DNA of 7,781 nt, taken from contig JADHYG010000048.1 of NCBI GenBank assembly GCA_016782545.1, positions 1-7,781 on the forward strand, read 5' to 3'. Of the stretch, positions 3,783-7,781 are shown one piece after another. How positions within the stretch are numbered: the stretch's first letter is position 1; each line of letters begins with the position of its first letter. Position numbers and translations under genes: made by a program. The notes under the pieces were generated by a model, which saw only the letters and a program-made list of their open reading frames with translations, was not told the DNA's origin and did not search any database. The stretch comes from Candidatus Microgenomates bacterium. Its GTDB lineage: Bacteria > Patescibacteria > Microgenomatia > JADHYG01.

Positions 3783-6113
3783 ATGAAAAAAATAATTCTC
3801 AAAATTCAAGGGATGCACTGTGCCAGTTGCGCGATTAGTATAGAAAGCGCCTTAAAAAAAGAGGCAGGGGTTAAATCCGCCAATGTTAATTATGCCTCTG
3901 AAAAAGCGAGTTTAGAATTTGAGCCTCAAAAAATCAGTCTTAAAAAAATCCAAACAATCATCAAAAATTTGGGCTATCAAACCGAAGAAGACTCAAAAAA
4001 AGACAATCATCAAAAAAAAAAGACTAAAGAAATTAATCAACTAAAAAATAATTTTCTCGCTTCCCTTTTTTTGGGACTGCCTCTTTTTTATCTGGTGATG
4101 GGCAAAATGATTGGTTTACCGGTCCCCCCTCTTTCTCTCAGATTAAACATCGTTATTCAACTTATCATTACAACCGCCATCATGATTTTGAATTCTCAGA
4201 TTTACATTTCTGGCTTGAAAAAATTAATCCAGAGAAATCCCAATATGGATTCTCTGGTAGAAACAGGCACTTTAGCCGCTTATTTTTACAGTTTAGCTAT
4301 TTCTGCTGCCGCATGGTTTAAACCCGAAGGGTTTAAGGAAATCCACCTCTATTTTGAAAGCGCGGCTTTTATTTTAGTTTTTATCTCTTTGGGTAAATAT
4401 TTAGAAGTCTCTACTAAGGGCAAAACAAGTGAAGCGATTAAAAAATTGATTGGTCTTCAGCCAAAAATCGCCACTGTTTTAAAAAACAACCAGGAAATCA
4501 AAATTCCCATTTCTGAAGTAAAAGTTGGTGACATTATTCTTGTCAAACCAGGAGAAAAAATTCCCGTGGATGGCCTTGTTGTTGACGGTTATTCAGGAGT
4601 GGATGAAAAAATGATTACTGGTGAAAGCATTCCTGTGGAAAAAAATAAAGGCGACGAAGTTATTGGCGCCACCATAAACAAAACAGGAGTTTTAAAATTT
4701 AGAGCTACCAAAGTTGGCAAAGACACGGCTTTGGCCCAAATTATCAAAATTGTCGAAGAAGCGATGGGCTCTAAGGCGCCAATTCAACTTTTGGCCGACA
4801 AGGTTTCTTTTTATTTTGTTCCTGCGGTCATGGTGATTGCTGTTTTGGCTTTTATTGTTTGGATTCTGGCGGGACAATCCTTTGTTTTTGCTTTAACTGT
4901 TTTTGTTTCTGTTTTAATTATTGCCTGCCCTTGTGCTTTGGGACTAGCAACGCCCACCGCAGTAATGATGGGCACAGGACTAGCCGCTCAAAATGGAATT
5001 TTGATTAAAAGCAGTAAAGCATTAGAGATTGCTCAAAAAGTAAATATGGTTGTTTTTGATAAAACAGGAACTCTCACTAAGGGAGAACCAACCGTTACAG
5101 ACGTGATTTGTTTCAGGTCCGACCTGTTAAGAAAGGCCCCGACTCTTCGGGGCCATTTACTCCTGCAAAGCGGGAGCAGGTCGGACCTGTTACGGTTGCT
5201 ACAAATAGCCGCTTCAATTGAAAAAAACTCAGAGCATCCCTTAGCCGAATCAATTGTTAAAAAGGCTAAAGAGAATAAAATTAAGCTTTTTGATGTTAAG
5301 GATTTTAAAGCTATTCCGGGAAAAGGCGTTATGGCTCAAGTCAAAACGGCCCGAGTTTTAGTTGGCACAAGGAAATTAATGATCGAGAATAAGGTTGATA
5401 TAAGCTCGGTTGAAAAAGAAATGACAAAACTAGAAAAGCAAGGCAAAACAGCCATGCTTGTTTCTAAAGATGGAGATATTATCGGCATAATTGCCGTCGC
5501 CGATACTTTAAAAGAGCACTCAAAACAAGCAGTGAATATGCTTCACAAATTAGGAAAAAAAGTCGCCATCATTACTGGTGATAATAAACGAGTCGGTCAA
5601 GCAATTGCTAAACAAGTGGGCATTGACTATGTTCTGGCTGAAGTGCTGCCGCAAGACAAAGCAAAGGTGATTAAACAAATTCAAGAAGGTCATAAAATTG
5701 GAAATTGGAAATTGGAAATTGGAAATTCCTACAAACGCATTATTGCGTTTGTAGGCGATGGCATTAATGATGCCCCAGCTCTTGCCCAAGCAGACTTGGG
5801 TATTGCTTTGGGTTCGGGCACTGATGTGGCCATTGAAACAGGAGAGATTGTCTTAATCAGAAATGACCTTCGCGATGTCGTCAAAGCCATTGATCTGAGT
5901 CAATATACTTTAAGAAAAATCAAGCAAAATCTTTTTTGGGCTTTTTTCTACAATAGCGTTGGCATTCCTATTGCCGCCGGCATTTTATATCCTTTCACCA
6001 ACTGGCTTTTAAGCCCCATCATTGCCGCTGCCGCTATGGCCTTCTCATCAGTCAGCGTTGTTTCTAACTCTCTTTTGATGAAAAGGTACAAAACCCCCAA
6101 GGTATCAGCCTAG
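3783..6113 (+). CDS. copA: Cu(+)-exporting P1B-type ATPase CopA
   Basis: The start at 3783 is one base after the preceding stop and directly precedes the metal-binding domain; an in-frame ATG at 3651 would add a translation of the Gly/Cys repeat and is rejected. The protein has 776 residues: HMA domain with GMHCASC (C13, C16), about eight membrane helices, actuator TGES (279-282), membrane CPC (382-384), phosphorylation site DKTGT (D426), nucleotide-site HP (485-486), and GDGIND (658-663). The copper signature is complete: Y723-N724 in helix 7 and M752/S756 in helix 8. It exports Cu(I) using ATP. In-frame extra sequence appears between DKTGT and HP (about 444-470) and before the GDG motif (about 638-652), both made by DNA repeats. 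All catalytic residues are intact, so the gene should be active. It is the last gene of the CsoR-led operon. Confidence 0.96.
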   Translation: MKKIILKIQGMHCASCAISIESALKKEAGVKSANVNYASEKASLEFEPQKISLKKIQTIIKNLGYQTEEDSKKDNHQKKKTKEINQLKNNFLASLFLGLPLFYLVMGKMIGLPVPPLSLRLNIVIQLIITTAIMILNSQIYISGLKKLIQRNPNMDSLVETGTLAAYFYSLAISAAAWFKPEGFKEIHLYFESAAFILVFISLGKYLEVSTKGKTSEAIKKLIGLQPKIATVLKNNQEIKIPISEVKVGDIILVKPGEKIPVDGLVVDGYSGVDEKMITGESIPVEKNKGDEVIGATINKTGVLKFRATKVGKDTALAQIIKIVEEAMGSKAPIQLLADKVSFYFVPAVMVIAVLAFIVWILAGQSFVFALTVFVSVLIIACPCALGLATPTAVMMGTGLAAQNGILIKSSKALEIAQKVNMVVFDKTGTLTKGEPTVTDVICFRSDLLRKAPTLRGHLLLQSGSRSDLLRLLQIAASIEKNSEHPLAESIVKKAKENKIKLFDVKDFKAIPGKGVMAQVKTARVLVGTRKLMIENKVDISSVEKEMTKLEKQGKTAMLVSKDGDIIGIIAVADTLKEHSKQAVNMLHKLGKKVAIITGDNKRVGQAIAKQVGIDYVLAEVLPQDKAKVIKQIQEGHKIGNWKLEIGNSYKRIIAFVGDGINDAPALAQADLGIALGSGTDVAIETGEIVLIRNDLRDVVKAIDLSQYTLRKIKQNLFWAFFYNSVGIPIAAGILYPFTNWLLSPIIAAAAMAFSSVSVVSNSLLMKRYKTPKVSA
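4317..4336. repeat. 20-bp palindromic repeat, copy 1 (inside copA)
   Basis: TTAAACCC-GAA-GGGTTTAA (4318-4336, with one more T at 4317) is a hairpin with an 8-bp perfect stem. It encodes the FKPEGFK stretch in the extracytoplasmic loop before the fourth membrane helix of CopA. The identical 20 bases occur in the thpR gene at 7412-7431. Confidence 0.85.
5135..5154. repeat. Inner hairpin 1 of the copA palindromic element
   Basis: GGCCCCGA (5135-5142) and TCGGGGCC (5147-5154) pair perfectly over 8 bp with a CTCT loop. This stem is far richer in GC than the surrounding gene. It has no following T run and lies within an open frame, so it is not a terminator. Confidence 0.85.
5160..5176. repeat. 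Inner hairpin 2 of the copA palindromic element
   Basis: CTCCTGC (5160-5166) and GCGGGAG (5170-5176) form a 7-pair stem with one G-U pair in RNA and an AAA loop. With the outer 13-bp stem and inner hairpin 1 it completes a three-stem fold. Confidence 0.7.
5700..5727 (+). repeat. (GGAAATT)4 tandem repeat inside copA
   Basis: Four exact 7-bp units run through the frame and encode GNWKLEIGN (residues 640-648). Because 7 is not a multiple of 3, each unit is read in a different frame; the reading frame survives because the total inserted length is compensated. The resulting peptide is absent from ordinary CopA proteins at this point, just before the conserved AFVGDGIND strand. I recall the same 7-mer repeat and peptide from many CPR genomes, an association that should be checked. 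Confidence 0.85.
5728..5755. repeat. Perfect 12-bp hairpin abutting the GGAAATT repeat
   Basis: CCTACAAACGCA (5728-5739) is the exact reverse complement of TGCGTTTGTAGG (5744-5755), with a TTAT loop. The right arm encodes the conserved AFVG of the hinge motif and so is ancestral. The left arm encodes the non-conserved SYKR. This looks like a templated inverted copy of the right arm. Confidence 0.8.
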
Positions 6114-6147
6114 TCCACCCCCGGCGTAGATGACACAGAATGTTTAT

Positions 6148-6176
6148 TTGAAAAAATAATTAATTAAGATTAAAAT
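6148..6176 (+). promoter_or_regulatory. Promoter of the SDR gene
   Basis: TTGAAA (6148-6153), 17 nt, then TAAAAT (6171-6176): five of six matches in each box at ideal spacing. The start would fall near 6183, just before the Shine-Dalgarno. Since no terminator is visible after copA, the gene may also receive transcription from the copper operon. Confidence 0.55.
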
Positions 6177-6183
6177 AATATGA

Positions 6184-6190
6184 AGAGGAG
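6184..6190 (+). promoter_or_regulatory. Strong Shine-Dalgarno of the SDR gene
   Basis: AGAGGAG lies 7 nt before the ATG at 6198. It is the strongest ribosome binding site in the window and rules out the out-of-frame ATG at 6191. Confidence 0.7.
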
Positions 6191-6197
6191 ATGAAAA

Positions 6198-6956
6198 ATG
6201 TTTTCTTTAAAAAATAAAAAAGCTTTAGTGACCGGCGCTTCTCGAGGAATTGGCAAAGGCATTGTTTTAGCTTTAGCCATTCAGGGGGCTGATGTGGCTG
6301 TTAATTATCACTCTAAACAAACTGAGGCAGAAAAAGTGGCTGCAGAAATAAAAAAAATGGGGCGGGGCTCTTTTTCTGTTCAGGCCGATGTTTCTAATTC
6401 TAGTGAAGTGGCCAAAATGTTTGCCCAAATAAAACAAAAATGGGGAAATTTAGATATTTTAGTCAACAACGCCGGCATTGTTGAATCTGCTGATTTTGAA
6501 TCAATAACAGAAAAACAATGGGATAAAGTTTTAGACGTCAATCTTAAAAGTCAGTTTCTCTGTTCTCAAAAGGCATTAAAACTAATGAGATCAGGATCAA
6601 AAATTATTAACATTGCCTCAATTGCCTCAGGCGGAGTAGGGGTTGGTTTTCCTGGTGTTGCTCATTACACGGCTTCAAAAGGAGGCGTCGTGGCTTTGAG
6701 CGAGAATATGGCTTTGGATTTAGGTAAAAGAGGCATTAATGTTAACACCATTGCTCCCGGCGTGATTGAAACAGACATGACTAAAACAATGTTGGAAAGT
6801 GAAAAAACAAAACAAGGTCTTTTAATGCGGGTTCCTAAAGGAAGAATGGGAACGCCGGCAGATATTGGCGCGGCAACTGCCTTTTTAGCCAGTGATGAGG
6901 CTGATTATATTACTGGTGTAGTTTTGTATGTTGACGGCGGTTGGCTGGCTGGTTAA
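6198..6956 (+). CDS. SDR family NAD(P)-dependent oxidoreductase, FabG-like
   Basis: This 252-residue protein is a complete classical short-chain dehydrogenase/reductase. The cofactor loop is TGASRGIG (12-19). Further family marks are NNAG (90-93) and the catalytic tetrad N115, S141, Y157 and K161 (YTASK). NTIAPGVIETDM follows, and a C-terminal YVDGGW closes the fold. It reduces a keto group or oxidises an alcohol with NAD(P)H. Overall it resembles 3-oxoacyl-ACP reductase (FabG) and glucose/sugar dehydrogenases, which cannot be told apart reliably by motif. The NYHSK segment after the second strand, with no acidic residue closing it, slightly favours NADP(H). No other lipid-synthesis gene is in view, so FabG is not assigned. 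It has its own promoter and ribosome binding site and appears unrelated to the copper genes upstream. Confidence 0.93.
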   Translation: MFSLKNKKALVTGASRGIGKGIVLALAIQGADVAVNYHSKQTEAEKVAAEIKKMGRGSFSVQADVSNSSEVAKMFAQIKQKWGNLDILVNNAGIVESADFESITEKQWDKVLDVNLKSQFLCSQKALKLMRSGSKIINIASIASGGVGVGFPGVAHYTASKGGVVALSENMALDLGKRGINVNTIAPGVIETDMTKTMLESEKTKQGLLMRVPKGRMGTPADIGAATAFLASDEADYITGVVLYVDGGWLAG

Positions 6957-7020
6957 CATTGATAAATTTTCTAGCCAAATGCTGCTTTTATTGTTTTTTG
7001 AGCTGTTTTAAACAAAATTT

Positions 7021-7064
7021 AGCTTAACGTTTTTGTCCACGGCCGTTGATGAAAACGTGAAGCT
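7021..7064. repeat. Imperfect inverted repeat between the convergent SDR and thpR genes
   Basis: AGCTTAACGTTTT (7021-7033) pairs with AAAACGTGAAGCT (7052-7064) in 12 of 13 positions around an 18-nt loop that contains the CGGCCG palindrome. It lies between the ends of two converging genes, where a terminator is expected. Neither side has a clean T run, so a factor-independent terminator is only possible. The rest of 6957-7075 holds nothing else that I can identify. Confidence 0.4.
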
Positions 7065-7075
7065 GATAACTCACA

Positions 7076-7639
7076 TTACTTTAGAAAAACTCTATTAACA
7101 ATCGAATAAATAGAGCCCTTCTGCGTTAATTGGCTTTTCATGAGAATAATTTCTTTAACTTGAAATTTAGAAAAAGAAGGGGTGGGAAAATTTTTGATTT
7201 CTTCAGCAATTTTTAGCCATTTTCTTCTTGGACTGACTCGTCTGGCCCAACCAATAGTAATGTGAGGTGAAAAAACTCGTTTTTCTTTTGGAAAAGCCAA
7301 TTTTTTCATTTCCTTTTCCAAATTTTTTACAATTTGAAAAAGCTCGCTTTGTGCCTCAACTCCAAGCCAAACAATCAAACTCTGGCTTAAAAAATATCCC
7401 AGCTTTTCTAATTTAAACCCGAAGGGTTTAATTCCACCTGCACCCCTCTTTATCCCTTCTAAAATCTTTTTCACCTTTCTCTCTTCCGCCCAATTTAAAA
7501 ATTTTAGTGTCAAATGAATATTTTCTCTTTTTTCCCAGCGGATTTGAGGATATTGCGACTTAAGTTTGTCAACTAAATTAGCAATTTCTTTTTTAGTTTT
7601 TTTTGGAAAATCAATGGCAATAAAAAGCCGTGTTTTCAT
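7076..7639 (-). CDS. thpR: RNA 2',3'-cyclic phosphodiesterase (2H family)
   Basis: The 187-residue protein has the normal length and start ([12 protein letters not shown]) of the 2H phosphoesterase family member long called 2'-5' RNA ligase LigT. The two catalytic HxT motifs are present: H42-L-T44 in NIHLTLKFL and H126-I-T128 in [11 protein letters not shown]. The enzyme opens 2',3'-cyclic phosphate ends of RNA to 2'-phosphates and may join tRNA halves weakly. The family often shows FxLxLxGxGxFP in the middle; here the matching stretch is [13 protein letters not shown]. The first part is encoded by a 20-bp palindrome also found in copA. The ATG overlaps the stop of the transporter gene upstream by 4 nt, so the two are translated together. 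No strong ribosome binding site is seen. Confidence 0.93.
   Translation of the reverse strand: MKTRLFIAIDFPKKTKKEIANLVDKLKSQYPQIRWEKRENIHLTLKFLNWAEERKVKKILEGIKRGAGGIKPFGFKLEKLGYFLSQSLIVWLGVEAQSELFQIVKNLEKEMKKLAFPKEKRVFSPHITIGWARRVSPRRKWLKIAEEIKNFPTPSFSKFQVKEIILMKSQLTQKGSIYSIVNRVFLK
7412..7431. repeat. 20-bp palindromic repeat, copy 2 (inside thpR)
   Basis: The same 20 bases as at 4317-4336, identical on the plus strand. In thpR they are read from the other strand and encode the IKPFGFK segment (about residues 70-76). Flanking bases differ from those of copy 1, so the repeat unit is exactly this palindrome. Confidence 0.85.
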
Positions 7640-7781
7640 TTAAACATCAACAACCCTGTGCTTGCTAATCCTGCCATAACCGCACCAAAGTAAAAAGGCG
7701 CGCGGGGAGAAATACTTTGCCATAAAATTCCGGCTAAAAAAGAGGCCGGCAAAAGAGTTAAACCAATAGTCATATTATAAA
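7636..7781 (-). CDS. MFS-type transporter, C-terminal end only
   Basis: The reverse strand is open from the window edge to TGA at 7638-7636 and gives 48 residues. They include [19 protein letters not shown], then [17 protein letters not shown], then TGLLMFK. Two hydrophobic helices are separated by a short loop with a Pro-Arg-Ala-Pro-Phe segment. This is the pattern of helices 11 and 12 of major facilitator superfamily transporters (LLPASxxAGxLW...P.APFYFGA). Substrate and direction cannot be read from this end. The stop overlaps the thpR ATG (ATGA), so both genes belong to one operon. Another type of polytopic membrane protein remains possible. Confidence 0.65.
   Translation of the reverse strand, partial: YNMTIGLTLLPASFLAGILWQSISPRAPFYFGAVMAGLASTGLLMFK

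Larger units (their letters stand above)
5114..5192. repeat. In-frame palindromic element inside copA (cloverleaf-like, 76-79 bp)
   Basis: The ends are CAGGTCCGACCTG (5114-5126) and CAGGTCGGACCTG (5177-5189), exact reverse complements of each other over 13 bp. Each arm is itself nearly a palindrome, so the two are also direct repeats (16 bp, one mismatch, including the following TTA), 63 bp apart. Between them stand two more hairpins. The whole is translated: both arms encode RSDLLR (residues 445-450 and 466-471). The 63-bp offset is 21 codons, so the frame is kept. The region between DKTGT and HP is where CopA homologues tolerate length change. It resembles the palindromic elements that insert in protein genes of Rickettsia, but I cannot assign it to a named family. 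Confidence 0.85.

Noticed and set aside
3533..3802. Minus-strand open frame giving a Thr/Ala repeat protein
   Set aside because: It is the opposite-strand reading of the 12-bp Gly/Cys repeat, lies fully within the real gene and shows no start signal or family resemblance.
5135..5154. GC-rich hairpin as a transcription terminator inside copA
   Set aside because: No T run follows, and it sits mid-gene as part of a larger palindromic element with all downstream motifs of CopA intact.
1..7781. Alternative genetic code (UGA as glycine)
   Set aside because: TGA ends the helix-turn-helix, small Cys-rich and transporter genes exactly at ATGA overlaps, and no conserved gene contains an internal TGA.

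Overview
The window looks like a chromosomal segment of a small-genome, AT-rich bacterium, most probably a Candidate Phyla Radiation (Patescibacteria) member. This rests on short intergenic gaps, start/stop overlaps of the ATGA type, divergent E. coli-like TTGACA promoters, and short in-frame repeats inside conserved proteins. The (GGAAATT)n tract giving an [14 protein letters not shown] peptide is one I associate with CPR genomes. TGA terminates several genes, so the standard bacterial code fits and the UGA=Gly code of Gracilibacteria/Absconditabacteria does not. Lineage is inferred, not proven.

Layout. Positions 1-874, minus strand: a toxin-antitoxin-like pair (helix-turn-helix protein 874-614, PIN-domain nuclease 617-180) followed after 19 nt by the 5' part of a histidine-phosphatase gene that runs off the window. 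Positions 875-989: a compact divergent control region with back-to-back promoters. Its TA half carries a perfect 16-bp palindrome over the -10 box and start codon. Its other half carries a CsoR-type operator over the transcription start and Shine-Dalgarno region. Positions 990-6113, plus strand: a five-gene copper-response operon, namely csoR, a DUF2318-like membrane-anchored Cys protein, a small 10-Cys membrane-anchored protein, a fused HMA / TauE-SafE-like membrane / cupredoxin-like protein with a (CGGG)n tail, and the Cu+-ATPase copA. All junctions are overlapping or nearly so. Positions 6198-6956, plus: an SDR oxidoreductase with its own promoter. Positions 7076-7781, minus: thpR (RNA 2',3'-cyclic phosphodiesterase), overlapping by 4 nt the 3' end of an MFS-type transporter.

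How the genes work together. CsoR carries the Cys-His-Cys Cu(I) site and probably represses its own operon until Cu(I) rises. CopA then pumps Cu(I) out. The fused protein places a cytoplasmic HMA domain on one side and a Cys/Met-only cupredoxin-like domain plus a Cys-rich tail on the other. The two small anchored Cys-rich proteins would sit on the outer face. Together they look like an export-and-capture system for Cu(I).

The most unusual DNA is inside copA: three separate in-frame insertions or repeats. They are a 76-79-bp cloverleaf-like palindromic element, a 20-bp palindrome that recurs exactly in thpR, and a 7-bp tandem repeat abutting a perfect 12-bp hairpin.
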